From contig NC_081807.1 of NCBI RefSeq assembly GCF_030704535.1, forward strand, positions 4,567,001 to 4,631,000: a DNA stretch of 64,000 nt, written 5' to 3'. Within the stretch, counting starts at the first letter, position 1. Each line of letters begins with the position of its first letter. The position numbers and the translations under genes were made by a program. Under the pieces are notes generated by a model. That model did not search any database. It was given only the letters and a program-made list of their open reading frames with translations, and was not told where the DNA came from. Origin of the DNA: Vitis vinifera (Eukaryota > Streptophyta > Magnoliopsida > Vitales > Vitaceae). Positions 11,501 through 26,596 of the stretch are shown piece by piece.

Positions 11501-14500
11501 TGCAGTTAATTACAAGCATATTACTCAAGCTTTATGTTTATGGATAGATAAAGCCATTTCTGCAAACAAGGACTGAAAATGGTTAAGAACTTACATCTTG
11601 GACCCACCGAATTCCTTGAGCAATAACTTCCTCTTTCCTGAGTAGTTGAATTTGCCTCAAGAGCCAATCATCAATAGCATCTTCCATTATTAACTGCAAT
11701 ATTTGCTTTGATATCCAAAAGACCTGTCTTCTGCATTGACGAGAAAAAAGCATGTGTCAAAACCCAAGTATTAAAAAAGGGGGGAAACACAAGAATAGAA
11801 CTATCAAGTAAAACTGGTTAATTAGTCCCCAAGTTACCACTTCCAAGATAAACTAATCAACTTAACCCAGGTAATGTAATTCTTATGGAGTAATAATTTT
11901 TTTCTACTCTGAAATGACAACATATGCCATCCACTTCATTTGTTGTCAAGATCTCTATCCAACATCAATCTAAAAAGTTTTAAGAAAAATCAAGAAATGG
12001 TTCAAATGTTTTTCAATCATAATTCTATTATTGTCAAAACAAGATCTATTGTAACAAAAACAGACAACATAATATCACTTCAGGTGAAAATCTGAGGACT
12101 AGAGTTTTTGAAATGCATCAACACAATTCATCATTTTGATTTTGATTTTTTTATTTGAAACTATAAAGAAAGAGATAGTTAATGAAACAAAGCAAAAAAT
12201 TAACTTGCCTTAGCCAACCTCTTCTCTTGAGCTGAAATACCTTATCAACTAAATTCAACAACGGTACACTTACATTAGGTGGTGCCCACTGCAAGGAATA
12301 TAAAAAGGTGTTAAACATAGCCACAGATATTTGTTGCAAGAGATAAGTAAACAATCAAGCAAGATGCTTTAAATTCAAAAAGACACTAAGTTTTTTTATG
12401 CTTCCTGTAGTAGGGAATCAGGCATGAAGCAAAGACAAGGCAAATATATAAATATGTAGTACTATACAAAACTATGCCACATGGGAACAACAGATATTTT
12501 TGGTTCATCTCTCTAAATCTCTACACTAACAAGTAACAATTGCATAACTTGAATTGCTCTTCAACCCTTTAAAGAGTTTACCGAATCACACTTCTTTTAG
12601 ATGCACCTTGCTAAGCATAAAGGAGTTATCCTCCACACTTCCCTTCTCCTATTATCAAACTTCTATGCCACCCAGCCAATACTGGCCTCATGGAACATGA
12701 TAACACCCAACTCAGACAAGATAAGATGAAACTCAAAGTCCATATGTTCCCAGCCATCTAACAACACAGCACAATCAGTATCCCCTCATTCTTCTTATAC
12801 ATATAACACCAATTCTTGGAATCATCCTCTACCTTCTTACCTGCTGATCTATGGTTAAAATCCTATTCCAAACTGCTGTCCACATGAAAAAGGCCACCCA
12901 GATCTTTTGCTGGAAACTCACTCTCATCCCTGCTATCCATGGCCCAATAAATGGATTTTAACACAAAATTTATTATCCCAAGGACAGCTGCCATTCAATG
13001 GCAACATCTCTGCCTTGACTGATCTCCATTTTATACAGGTGTTCCATGAAACAAAGCACTTCCACTAGCTCTCTTGTTTCAATGACTCCTCCACCCATTA
13101 ATCTCCGACCCTCACTTCTGTCCATCTGGATGGACTGGATGGCAACTTCAGTTCATGCTTGTCAATATTTATCTTTCATATACTCCTTTCATCACTGTCC
13201 AAGCATCATTCAACATTTTGAGATCAGCTGCAATCTCTAATACCAGTTCTTGAGACTTCTAGAAGGCTGTGACAAAGACACCCCATCATCTCTGCTTTGC
13301 TATACCACCTATTGGGCTATTCCTTGGTGGTCTACATTCTTAATGTACTTATTCCAGTTTTATTTTGCCATCATCAACATTAACATTCCCAGTCCATGTA
13401 TACTTGTTTAGGTTTAAAATTTTCGTACAATGGGAAGAATTAACATCGATAAATTAATTATTTCCACAATAAACATATTACATACTTCACATGCAGTTCA
13501 TGAGCTATCTTCCAAGCCTCAAGATAGAAAATATGGGGAGTGGAGATGGGTTCTTTGAAGTCAGATGCAGTAGGATTCTCTCTGTTTTCTAAGATTGAGA
13601 AAGCTGCTTTGAGGGGATTATAGGATACTTTATAGGAAGATGTTGAAGGTATTGGTTGAGAGGAAGACTTTCTTGATTAGGTTGGAAGGCAAACAAGGAG
13701 GCGAATGGTGCTCGATAACAGAGATAAGTAGAGGCTCTGTTTTTGCATTAGGTTTTGAAAAGGAAGCAGTCGAGTGGTTGGTTGATTATTTGACGAAAGC
13801 CTTAGCATTGAAGAGTCATATGGGTTTCAACAAAAAATTCAGAGGAAAATGCAGGGTGCATCTGATGGAAGTTGGCTTCAACAACCATGGAAGGTTCATT
13901 AGGATCTCGGAGTATGTTACCAACAGAAAGCCTTCCGTTCTGATCATTCCTGAGGGCGACAAGGGCAGAGGTTGGGAGAATATAAAACATGCGTTATCTT
14001 CTTTGTTGGTGGCCCATTATCCGAATGTATTAGAAAAAGGAAGGAATATAAGAGGGGAAAGCTGGCCTCACAATTATGAGGGATCGAAGCACAGATCATA
14101 TGCGAACGTAGTCAGTGATGAAGGACCAAGAGGAGGTGGTCTAGTTCCAATTGGGAGATGGGCGCGTGCTGTGGTGTGTGAAAGCAAGTTTGACAGGGAG
14201 AATTGGGCTGAGGTTGGAAGATCAGTGGCGAGAAGCTTAGGGAAGAAAGGGTTATAACGGTTGTACCCATTTCAGCTAGAAATGGAGTATTCTTCATTGA
14301 AACAATTGAGGAAGCCATATTTCTCCATGATTTGAGGAAGATAAAGGTTGGGGAAAGGAACATCATCCAGTTGCGAAGATGGTCGCCGAAGGAGAACGCG
14401 GAAATAGACGGGAAGTTTAGAGAAGGCTGGATCGAGTTACGGGGGCTGCCATTTCACCTATGGTCGGAGGTACACCTGAAGAAGATTGTGGAGCAATGGG

Positions 14501-17500
14501 GGACAGTAAATGAAATCGATTGGCGCACGTTGAAGCTGTTCGATCTCAGCAGGGCGAGGTTAAAGATCGCAATGAGGGATAAGGCAATCCTTCCAGCTTT
14601 GTTAGAAGTGTCTGATGGGGATTGGGTGTTTACGGTCGTTGTCGTAGTGGTCGGAGATGAAGAAGGAAGGAGAGGTGGCGAAAAAGGCGAGTCGACTCGG
14701 GTGGCTGGCGCTTCTCACTCGGGGACAGATGGAGGAAAACGAGGGGAGAGTGGAAGATCAACGGCGGGAGGGAGATGTCGTGTCGGGGAAGACAACAGAC
14801 AGAGAAAGGAGGGAGAAAAGGGTAAGGCTATGATTACCTCAGCCGGCAAGTGTGACAAGGGCTACCAACTCCCATCACAGTCTTGTTTGAAAACAGATGG
14901 GATGGACGGGATCGAAGCAACAGGAGGAGAGTGGGCCGGAAAAGACGAAGCTATTACCAATGTGGGCTGTCGGGCCTGTGAGAGGAAGGCCCAGTCGCTG
15001 GCAAGGCCTGGGCTAAGTGCAGTTATAACGGGCTGCAAGCTTAAAGGCCCAATGGGGTTGGGCCTAAGTCCAGAAGGGCTCACTCCATTTGAGACTGGGA
15101 CGACGTTACGCAAGGAAGAAGACTCTTCTTCTGCAATCGAAAAGGGGAAACCAGACCCCGGACCCCTCGAGGTCCAGTCGAGCAGGCTAGCGAAGAAGAA
15201 GGTGCTGCACAGTTCAAGGAAGATGTGGTCAACCTTCTTTCCCCCAAGCTCAGAGAAACAACGGGGAATCCGGTGTAGCAGCGAGCCCATTTCGCGCGGA
15301 AAGACCAAGGTGGATAGCGAAGGGGACTCAAGGGCAGAAGATTCAGGTGCCGAATCTCAGGCGAAAAGAGGTTTAAGTGCAAGCTCTCTTTTTTCTCCTC
15401 GATTTCCAAGGCCCCGCAAGAAGAATTTAGGGGAAAGGGCTTCGGCGCCGAGAAAGGAAGAGATTTCGAACAATGCTTCATCTGACGAAGATATGGAAGG
15501 ATTTTTGGGCCGAGTGGAGTCTGATCCTCGAGGCTCAGCAGTCATGGGTATGCCTTCTTCGCCAGTAACCAGAGGTAAAGGGCCTAACTTGTTGGGGAAT
15601 TGTGGTTTGATGGTTGCGGAATCTCTGGAGGTAACGCCTTATCTTTTTCAGTCTACCCAGCAATATATTCCCTCTTCTAGTGGCCTCACTAATTCCATCT
15701 TGAACCCTTCTGTCTCCATTCCGAGTCCTTCTACTCCCTTGCTTCCCGTTTCAGCTTCTCAATCCTTGGCTCCTACGGAAAACCGAGTAAATTCCGAATT
15801 TTTTTTCAAAAAAGCCAACGATGCTTTTAATGGTCAAATTACTGTTGATATCCCTAATTCAGAAATGGAGGTGATCCAGCCTGCTTGTCCCAACCAGATG
15901 TGTGAGAGTGTCAACCCTCTCTCAGCTTCCAGTAAGGCTGCAGTTAACCTGGGTGGCACTGCGGGCTCTCCTAAGAGAGAGTTCCAAATAGAAGGACTAT
16001 CCCCCAGGAAAATGGCAAAAGTATGGGAGGTTTTAAAGTCTCTGGATATCAAGGTGTATTCCAGGAGGAAGAGCAGATGCTCTACAAGATTGTGAGACCA
16101 ATTGGATTTGGTTCGGGATCAGGGTCAGAGTGTTTCACATGAAGATAATCAGTTGGAATACCAGGGGTTTGGGTTCTAAGAAAAAGAGAAGGGTGGTCAA
16201 GAATTTTCTGAGTTCAGAAAAGCCGGATGTAGTGATGATTCAAGAAACTAAAAAGGAGGAGTGTGACAGAAGGCTTGTGGGTAGTGTTTGGTCAGCCAGA
16301 AATAAGGAATGGGCAGCCCTTCCGGCGAGTGGGGCTTCGGGTGGGATTTTGATCATTTGGGACTCTAAAAAGTTGCGTAGGGAGGAGGTAGTGTTAGGCT
16401 CTTTTTCGGTCTCAATCAAGTTCGCGATGGACGGATGCGAATCTTTGTGGCTATCTGCAATTTATGGCCCAAACAACTCAACTCTTAGGAAGGATTTTTG
16501 GGTGAAGCTTTCAGACATTGCTGGGCTCTCTCACCCGCGTTGGTGTGTGGGCGGCAACTTTAATGTTATAAGGAGAAGTTCAGAAAAATTGGGAGGTTCT
16601 AGATTAACCCCATGCATGAAGGATTTTGATGAATTCATAAGAGATTGCGAATTGATAGATTCACCTTTAAGGAGCGCATCATATACTTGGTCAAACATGC
16701 AAGAGAATCCAGTATGCAAGAGATTAGATCGCTTCTTGTACTCAAATGAGTGGGAACAAGTATTTCCTCAAAGTTTTCAAGGAGTACTGCCAAGATGGAC
16801 TTCAGATCATTGGCCGATTGTTTTGGAAACTAATCCATTCAAGTGGGGACCAACGCCTTTCAGGTTTGAGAATATGTGGTTGCAACATTCTAGTTTTAAG
16901 GAGAATTTTGGAAGATGGTGGAGTGAGTTTCAAGGAAATGGGTGGGAAGGGCACAAGTTCATGAGGAAATTACAGTTCGTTAAAGCCAAATTGAAAATGT
17001 GGAATAAGACTTCTTTTGGAGAGCTAAGTAAAAAGAAAAAAGATATATTAGCTGTTTTAGCTAACTTTGATTCCTTGGAGCAAGAAGGGGGACTATCCCA
17101 TGAACTTTTAGTCCAAAGAGCTTTAAGTAAAGGGGAGCTAGAGGAGTTGATTTTGAGAGAAGAAATACATTGGAGACAAAAAGCTAGGGTGAAATGGGTA
17201 AAAGAAGGGGATTGCAACTCAAAATTTTTTCATAAGGTGGCCAATGGCAGGCGAAATAGGAAATTTATCAAGGAGTTGGAGAATGAAAGTGGCCTAATGT
17301 TGAATAATCCAGAGAGTATAAAAGAGGAGATCTTAAGGTATTTCGAAAAGCTTTACGCGAGTCCTTCTGGAGAATCGTGGAGAGTGGAAGGCTTAGATTG
17401 GTCCCCTATTGATGGTGAGAGTGCGTCCAGGTTGGAATCCCCCTTTACTGAAGAAGAGATTTATAAGGCCATTTTTCAGATGGATAGGGATAAGGCTCCT

Positions 17501-20500
17501 GGGCCAGATGGCTTTACCATTGCAGTGTTTCAAGATTGTTGGGATGTGATAAAGGAGGATCTAGTGAGAGTGTTTGCAGAATTCCATAGGAGCGGAATTA
17601 TCAATCAGAGTACCAACGCTTCCTTTATAGTCTTGTTACCCAAAAAAAGCATGTCAAGGAGAATCTCAGACTTTAGACCCATTAGCTTGATCACTAGTCT
17701 TTACAAGATAATAGCCAAAGTGTTAGCAGGGCGTCTAAGAGGGGTACTTCACGAGACCATTCATTCCACTCAAGGAGCTTTCGTGCAAGGGAGACAAATT
17801 TTGGATGCAGTTCTCATAGCCAACGAGATAGTGGATGAGAAAAGAAGAACAGGGGAGGAAGGAGTTGTATTCAAAATTGACTTTGAAAAGGCCTATGATC
17901 ATGTGAGTTGGAATTTTTTGGATTATGTGTTGGAGATGAAAGGGTTTAGTCTTAGATGGAGGAAATGGATGAGAGGTTGCTTGTCCTCGGTTTCTTATGC
18001 AATCCTAGTGAACGGTAATGCGAAAGGGTGGGTTAAGGCATCTAGAGGTTTAAGACAAGGCGACCCTTTATCACCTTTTTTGTTCACTATAGTGGCAGAT
18101 GTATTGAGTAGGATGTTATTGAAAGCTGAGGAGAGAAACGTCTTGGAGGGCTTCAAGGTGGGCAGGAACAGAACAAGGGTATCCCATTTACAATTTGCAG
18201 ATGATACCATTTTCTTTTCCAGTACTCGAGAAGAGGATATGATGACGCTTAAGAGTGTTCTGCTAGTGTTTGGACATATTTCCGGTTTAAAAGTTAATCT
18301 TGACAAAAGCAACATCTATGGCATTAATCTTGAACAAAATCACCTTTCTAGACTGGCCGAGATGCTTGACTACAAGGCTTCTGGGTGGCCTATACTATAT
18401 CTAGGTCTTCCTCTAGGAGGGAATCCTAAGGCAAGTGGCTTTTGGGATCCTGTGATTGAGAGGATATCAAGGAGATTAGATGGGTGGCAGAAGGCGTATT
18501 TATCTTTTGGAGGTAGGATAACACTCATTCAATCTTGTCTAACCCATATGCCATGTTACTTTCTCTCCCTGTTTAAGATTCCCGCCTCAGTGGCAGCAAA
18601 AATTGAGAGAATGCAAAGAGAATTTTTATGGTCAGGCGTAGGGGAAGGAAAAAGAGACCATTTGGTTAATTGGGACGTTGTGTGCAAGCCGAAGTCGAGA
18701 GGGGGTTTGGGTTTTGGAAAGATTTCTATGAGATATGTCGCTCTTTTAGGGAAGTGGTTGTGGAGGTATCCTAGGGAGGGTTCAGCTCTATGGCATCAGG
18801 TTATCTTAAGCATTTATGGATCACACTCCAATGGCTGGGATGTCAACAATAATGTTAGATGGTCTCATCGTTGTCCTTGGAAGGCCATTGCACTTGTCTT
18901 CCAAGAGTTTTCCAAGTTTACTCGGTTTGTGGTAGGGGATGGGGATAGAATTCGGTTCTGGGATGACTTGTGGTGGGGGGATCAACCTTTGGGAACCCAA
19001 TATCCAAGATTACTTAGCGTAGTCACGGATAAAAATGCTCCTATTTCTTCAATTCTCGGGTATTCCCGTCCTTTCTCTTGGAATTTCAATTTTCGCCGAA
19101 ATCTTACTGATTCTGAGATAGAAGATTTAGAAAGCCTCATGCCGTCTCTTGATCGTCTACACATATCTCCTTCGGTTCCAGATAAGAGATCCTGGTCCAT
19201 ATCTCCTTCAAGTCTTTTCACAGTCAAATCTTTCTTTCTAGCCTTATCCCAATATTCCGAGTCGCCTCCAGTGTTCCCTACTAAGTTTGTCTGGAATTCT
19301 CAAGTCCCTTTCAAAGTCAAGTCCTTTGTCTGGTTGGTGGCGCACAAGAAGCTTAATACTAATGACTTGCTACAATTGAGAAGACCCCACAAAGCACTTA
19401 GTCCCAACATATGTAAGTTGTGCATGAAGCATGGAGAAACAGTAGATCACCTTTTCCTCCATTGCTCGTTGACCAAGGGGTTGTGGCACAGATTATTTCA
19501 GTTAGCAAAGATGGATTGGGTTTCCCCAAGGAGCATCTCTGACATGTTTTTTACTAATTTTAATGGTTTCGGTTCTTCTAAGAGAGGGGTTGTGTTATGG
19601 CAAGACGCGTGCATCGCGTTAATGTGGGTGGTGTGGCGGGAAAGAAATGCAAGGATTTTTTAGGATAAAGCAAGGAATTCAGGGTTTCTTTGGGATTCTA
19701 TTCGTTTTTTGGCTTCTCTATGGGCTTTTTGTTCTAAGGTTTTTAAAGGGATACCTCTTAACATGTTACAACTTGATTGGTTAGCGGTGTGTAAATAGTC
19801 CGTTTGCTTATTCTCTCGTTGTATTTCTTATATTTGATTCTTGTAGTCTTGTTTTTCTTTGGTGGGAGGATTTCTCATCCTTCTAATTGTACCTTCTTTT
19901 TATCAATATATTCCGTTGTCGTTTCCTATCAAAAAAAAAATGCATATATATAATTTTTTTCCCCAATAATTTGAATTAGATCCTTTGATTTATGACATGA
20001 TACCATCTACTCTGGTTCCAAAATACAATTTGCTTTTAACTGCTATAAACAATATCAGATTATAGTGCTCCATACTCTCATCTTATGCTTTCTTTCCATA
20101 CTTCATTAATTGCTAGAATGAAGAAATAGCACCAATCCTTGATTCCCTAGGCATTTAGCATAACTTGTTTCTTGTGAATAATTATGGTTAAAAAATAAGA
20201 TAAATGAATAAATAAATAAATAAAAACTTGTTTGGTGCTTAGAAAAAGCGTTTGCAATCTTAGCAGAATTTTAGTTGTCTAATAAGAGAATGAATATGAA
20301 AATAGCATTAGATATAAGCAGTACAAGAACTAGAGTAAAAGTCCAATAAAGGATGCACAATATCCATGTATGGAGATGATCAAGTGTCTTATCAAAAAAG
20401 GGGAAAAGAAAAGACACAAAAAAGGGAAATGCTGATTACAAGTAGTAGAGCAGAGTATGTAAGACAATGAGCCTCAAAATTAGAAATGAGGTTACAAAAT

Positions 20501-23500
20501 AAAACAAAGAGTTAGTTTACCTATCACAAAATAAAACAAAGAGTTAGATGCCATAGGTGAAAGAATAAGGAAGCAAACTTATCATTGCATTAGATGCCCA
20601 AAAACCAAAGATAACACATGCAGGGAGAAGAACTCCAATGTAGATGGTAGGTCATGACACAGCAAAGAGCTTCCCAAACATGCATGGTAGTGGTAAGAAA
20701 CATTCCAACACGTCATAAATGAATGGAAAATATGGCTAAATAAAGCTGATAGAATAGGGTCTCTGCAACCAAAGTTTAACAGTTGATCTAAGTCCAAAAG
20801 GATGATGATTATAGAAGGGCTCTTTTGTGGGAAAAAAAAGGAAAAAACTGTGGAAGTCCATCCCGCTATACATTTTTGGATGATTTGGAAGGAGAGGAAT
20901 AGACTAGCTTTTTGGGGGGGGGGTGTTAGCAATTTAGAAGTTAAAAACTTCTTTTGTGTGTAATTTATGGGGTTGGGCTAAATTGTACATTGGAGAGGGG
21001 CCGCTCTCCCTTATAGGCTTCTTGGAGTGGTTAGCCTCCACTTAGGGGTTGGTGTGTTTTGTTCTTTTTTGGTTGGGAAGCCTTAGTCGCCTCGTATACT
21101 TCCTGTATGCTTTGCGGCTCTTTTGCCTCCTGATAATATATTCTGCGTTTACTTATAAGAAAAAAAGAGTTTCTTTTGCATGCAATGCCCATCTTCATTA
21201 ATCAAACAAGAATCAGTAGGAAGAAGCCCCAGCTGAGGACCAAAAATTTTGTTGACACCAACAAAACTAGGTATTTGGAGATGCATCTCCAGTGACAAGC
21301 AATGAGTAAAATAGGGGGTGGTGGGGGGGAGGACAAACAAACAAACAAAACTCTGGTGAATGTATAATACCTCAGGTGGCATTCCAACTAGATCCACCAA
21401 TGGATCAGAGGTTAACAGAAAATTTGCTGCTTGGTCAATCCATTCTGATTTCATTTCTGAACCACGTTTCTCCCCAGAATCTAAGCTTTTAGGCTCATTA
21501 CCACGTTTGATCACCCTAGGTGGAAAACCCTTTGAGTTCAATTCATTATCCGAATGCCATCCAAGAGCTTGTGCACTAGATTCAACTTCCTCATGGCCAT
21601 GGGTTCCATCTTTATCACCTTCCTCATATTCAGAAAAGCTACTTTCTGTTTTCATCATGTCATGTCTTAAAGCTTCATCTGCATGCCAGGACAAGTTCAT
21701 GCCTGAAATTGGAGAGGCATCATTAGGGGAGGAAGATGAGCCGACAACCTTTCGCATTAAGCCATCTGAAACCCCTTTGACTTGCCGAACAATATCATCC
21801 ACAGCATCATCCACATTTACTGCGATTTTAAAAAACAAAGAAAGAAATGTCGTCTGAGACCCCTAATAATCAAAGAAAAGGAATACTGTCAAACACCAAA
21901 AATCAATCAGCTAATATTTTTATCATCATGAGCAGCTATGAAAAATATCCTTGTACGGTTTTCAAAGAATTAGCGTTTGGATCATAAAGACTCTTCACCA
22001 TATGAATTTCAGAATTATATGGTCATGGAGAACTTCAGTACAAATCCTCTACAAACACAAGGTAACTCCTAACCCATATTCTATAGGGATGAAAGGACAT
22101 ACATCCTTTACAAACCATTGTAAGTAAATAAAGGTAGCAGCAAAAATCATCACATTCAGAGCATCAAAATCAAGGTACAAACAACAGAGACCTATTACAG
22201 TAATTGAACAGAATATCCATTAACTCATAATCATAACATACAAATTGCCACAAGAAACAGGCCTTTAATATGATTTATCCACATAAGCTGATTGTGTAGC
22301 ATGCACTAAAGAATGTGCCATACAGCTTAAATAAATTCATAGAAATGCAGTTAAAACATTTTAATCTTCAGAAAACAATAAATGACAACAGGGAATAATG
22401 ATGCATATGCGTTTCATTGTCTGCATTATAGCAACCTGGTTTCGTACAGGCTTGCTTTGGGATCCTGTAAACAGACTTACACAGTGGAAGTGTTTTATTT
22501 ACACAATATAGACATTAAAGTCACATCCATAGACATTCTAGTCCAAGAAAAAGGGTGCATAAGAATGACATTTAAATGAATGTGCTAAAAATTGGATATC
22601 GATGCAGCATATTGAAATTGCTAAAATGATGTTACAGCCAAGAAGAAAAACCACACACCTGCCAGGGTTCTCATCACTGAGGAAGACTTTCCAAAAGAGT
22701 AATTCTTCATGAATAAGAGATAGTCATTAGACCATTTAGACATCATTCAGCTTAAAAAGAACACAAGCTATAATAGAACAACCATCTTAAATCATAGAAC
22801 AAAACATCAAGATTATGCACACCTTAGAGGAAAGGTTTAAAAAGTCCCACACTTCATGTTGTTCAGCAACATTGGCTATTGACAGCAAATCCTAGAAAGT
22901 TAACATAATTAAAACAACATGACTATGAAATAAACATATAACAGAAGAAATGCAGAGAGGGGACTAAATAATACTTGCAGATATTTGTCAAGCTGAATGC
23001 AGCGCTGATGAACAAAAGAATCTTCTGTGCTTGATGAAAATATCCTTTTGGGAGGTAAATGTAATGTATAGTTAGGAATATCCTTGAGGTGTCGATGCAA
23101 TCTCTCAAAATTCCTATATCTGCTGACAAAAAAATGAAATAAAAATTCAACCAGTCCCAGGTCCCAATTGTGTGCTGAGCAAGAAACTTCAGGAACTTTC
23201 TTAATGCAATGAAGAATAGAAACAGTTCATAATGGAGCAAGACCTTCTCTTCACAAACCAAGTTTTGCTCTCTGCATCTGTCACTGCAATTGAATAAACC
23301 GCAAAAGATTTTGACCCAAGTTTCTCAAAGTAAGCTCCTATAACCTGAAAAGACAAAAGTAGTGTAAAAATTTGGTGGAAAAATTAGGTAGTAGATAATC
23401 AACTTAGATTCAAAATGCCAGTTTTAAGATGCTAGAGGCAGAGGCTAAGCTCTTTTGCTTGCCTCAAACTGTAAGGCATGTATATCATAATTTATAAATT

Positions 23501-26500
23501 TATTTTTTAAAAATAATAATAAAATATAGGAAAACAATTAAAATGCAGAAAAAGAACTGGATAAAAGTTTTCAAGATTTGCATCAGAGGTCTTAAAATTT
23601 TCAAAATGCAGGGGGAAAAGGGAATTAAATAAAATAAAAAAATTCAAAGTTTGTGGCACAGGTCTTTAAGTTCCAGAGGGTATAACCACAAAAACCTTTT
23701 TTGAGGCATTGTATTACTTTGACATCGCCAATTAAAAGAACAGTTTCTAAGAATTTCAGAGCTACAGGCCATAGAGAAACTAAATTGAGCTGCCAATTTG
23801 GATTAGACTTAACTAGTGTGTGAGCCACAATTTTGAAGTAAAATGAATTAGGTTGTGAGATGGATGTCTTATGAGAATCATCCAATTATCTAAGCCTCAA
23901 CTTTTGGCCTAGGGGCATTTCCTTGAGCCTCTCTTCAAGGCAAGCCTCAAGGTGCAACTAACAAAAAGTTATTAAAATAACAACCCAAAGCAAGTATAAG
24001 ATGTTTACAGAGCAAAGTGCATGAACCAGCTCTGACTTAAATCCTCCATTTCTATAAATTTTATTTATAATTCATTTTCTAAAATAATGCATCTCATGAA
24101 CTTTTGAGCAATGCTCACCCTGCACTTGAGCTTAGGATCATGTGGCCCCCCACCGCGGATCATCATATCTGAGGGGTTATTAACACGATACACTTCATTA
24201 TCCCGATCAAAATTTGGGCTGTAGAACTCTGAAATAATCGGCCCTCCACCTTCACCTGTAAATGCTTTTTTATTGTCAGGTTTGGCTTTTAAAGCAGAAG
24301 TACTATTTGATCTCTTAAGTCTGCTTTTATTTCCATCAGCAGTAACAATGGTATTATCCTTCAATCCATCAACAAAATACCCTCCATCAAGAGAAGATCC
24401 CTTGTTTAGATCCTGTGACAACTGTGTCATATCATTGTGTCCATCACTTAATTGTGCATCAACACTTAATCCAGCTGTTCGCGGCACCATAGCTCTGTCT
24501 TCTGGTCTAGCAGTAGAATGTCGAGGCTTGATGGTTAGTATTTCCTTTTCCAAATTTCTTGTAGATACAGAACTACTAATTCCTGAACCCTTCACTACAG
24601 GAGCCTGAGATTCTGCCTTAACATCCTTGCGAACTTTAGCTTTATAATTTCTTCCTTTAGTCCACATATTTTCAAGATTTTCAGGAGTGAGAACTTCCGT
24701 TCGTCTCTGGGTTGCGGCTTCTAGTAAACGAGCCCAATCAGCAGGCCGTGGCTGCATAGTATCTTCATGATCCCCTGAATCATCCAACTCAGTCCCTCCA
24801 TTATAGGAGGCTGCATACTTTCTCGAGGTAGATTCACCATTTTGTGAACTTCCAGCCACAACAGAATTGTTATGGTCAAGACCCACTGTACTAAATAATT
24901 GATTATCAGCTAAGTCTTTAGAACTACCATCTTTTATGGCAAGGAAGAGACATTCAATCAACTCGTTGATGTATCTGGACATAGAGATTATTTGACAATA
25001 GGATTAGATGTCCCAATGAAGGGAAAAAGGCATAGAGCAATTCCTGAACTTTTTGATAAATCTATATACAAGGATAAGTTCAAAAAATGACCAATGTAAC
25101 ACATTCCACATCAGCATAGCCACCCTCATGAAGAAGAAACAATATAAAAATCCATGAGGGCAGAAAGGTTGCAACAACTGTAGAAAAACCATTTAAATGT
25201 AAAAAAATCATAAATGTGACAAGTAACACCAGTACAAACTGAAACAAAAGTGCATAATAATATATCATCACATATGACACAATGAGTGCTCTGAAGTACC
25301 AATATATGGTCAAAACCATGAATTAGAACAATACTAATTACAACTTCACATAAATGTCATTAACCAAATTTTCGAGAAACAAATGATAAATAAATTTAAT
25401 TTATCTGAACATATATTCTCAACGCAATCTGTTCTTAATCAGCCACAAATTTACATTATGTCAAATCAGAACCCAAAGACCAACTATTTTAATTTTCAAG
25501 ACTAGGAATTATTGTAATATTATTGGCAAAAATAAATTTTAAAAATTAAATTTCACAGCATAAGTAAAGACACAAAACCTACACAAACTCAATCGAAAAT
25601 GATAAACTTGTCATATGTGAGCATGTTTATTTAACATTGTTTTATAAGCATAAATGAATACAATCCCTTTTTACAGTCATTTCAACTTCAATGCAAATAC
25701 ACCTGTAGTGGTCAAAGGTCAAGAGTGGATTTGACATGAGAGGTTGGAAGTTCAAGTCACCATGTAGGACAACAAAGCTATCTTTTTTTTTAATCATAAA
25801 CAAACATATTCATTAATATGTATTTAAAAGTACAAGTAAAGGATGAGGAATCCCTTGCAAATTTACAAACTCTAATCAAAGCAGAGGTGGAGAAGCCTTC
25901 TCCAAAATACCACACAAGACTACACATTATTTGGTTATGTCTAGATGCACCAACAATAGCATTATTTGGTTTGCTATCGTTCTCCTTTCAATCTCATTGA
26001 TTGGTTCAAGTTCATGATCATCAAGAGATTCAAGACAGTGAACCATTGTGACAGATGTGATCAGGAAAATAAGCATTGGAGCCAGATGAGCTGGACACTC
26101 CTGGCCACTGGCTGATGCCATCATCATAACAGGATACTCTAATATTTCACATAATTTTCACACATTTATACATGGGAATGTCGGCTAGGGTTATACAATA
26201 AAAACATTGGATATTTTAGGTTTGGAGTGGCTTGGCATGAGCCCTCCTCTAACCTTAATTTTCACAACAATGAATTTTCTTCCCCTCTCCTCCATGCCCA
26301 CATCCATTACAATACATTTAGCCATATAGATTTTATTGTGCTTGTGAGTTCATTTTATTTCAATTCATCCTTTTTTGTCAGCATTTATTGGAAAGAACCT
26401 GGGCAAGACTTGGCACTAAAGGCCTCAACAATTGGATGGCTGAACATGCTAAAATTTCCTAAGGAATAGGGCACCAGTTTAGAGGATCTGGGCAACACCC

Positions 26501-26530
26501 ACTTAAAATACGCTCACAAAACATGTTTAA

Positions 26531-26596
<66 letters not shown>

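Larger units (their letters stand above)
13505..19939 (+). mobile_element. Nearly full-length L1-type LINE in sorting nexin intron 10
   Basis: This non-LTR retrotransposon has an ORF1 (13640-16095, one frameshift), an ORF2 (16139-19798, one in-frame TAG) and a short 3' UTR ending in a poly-A run at about 19930-19939. The 5' boundary is approximate: the unusual base composition begins near 13505. No convincing target-site duplication was found: the sequence after the poly-A (tgcatatatataat) has no clear twin near 13400-13510. It lies antisense to the host gene inside the 9.1 kb intron between exons 10 and 11. Few lesions suggest a comparatively recent insertion. Confidence 0.9.

Noticed and set aside
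14862-15545. Antisense frames within LINE ORF1
   Set aside because: They are shadows of the low-complexity Ser/Pro-rich ORF1 sequence.
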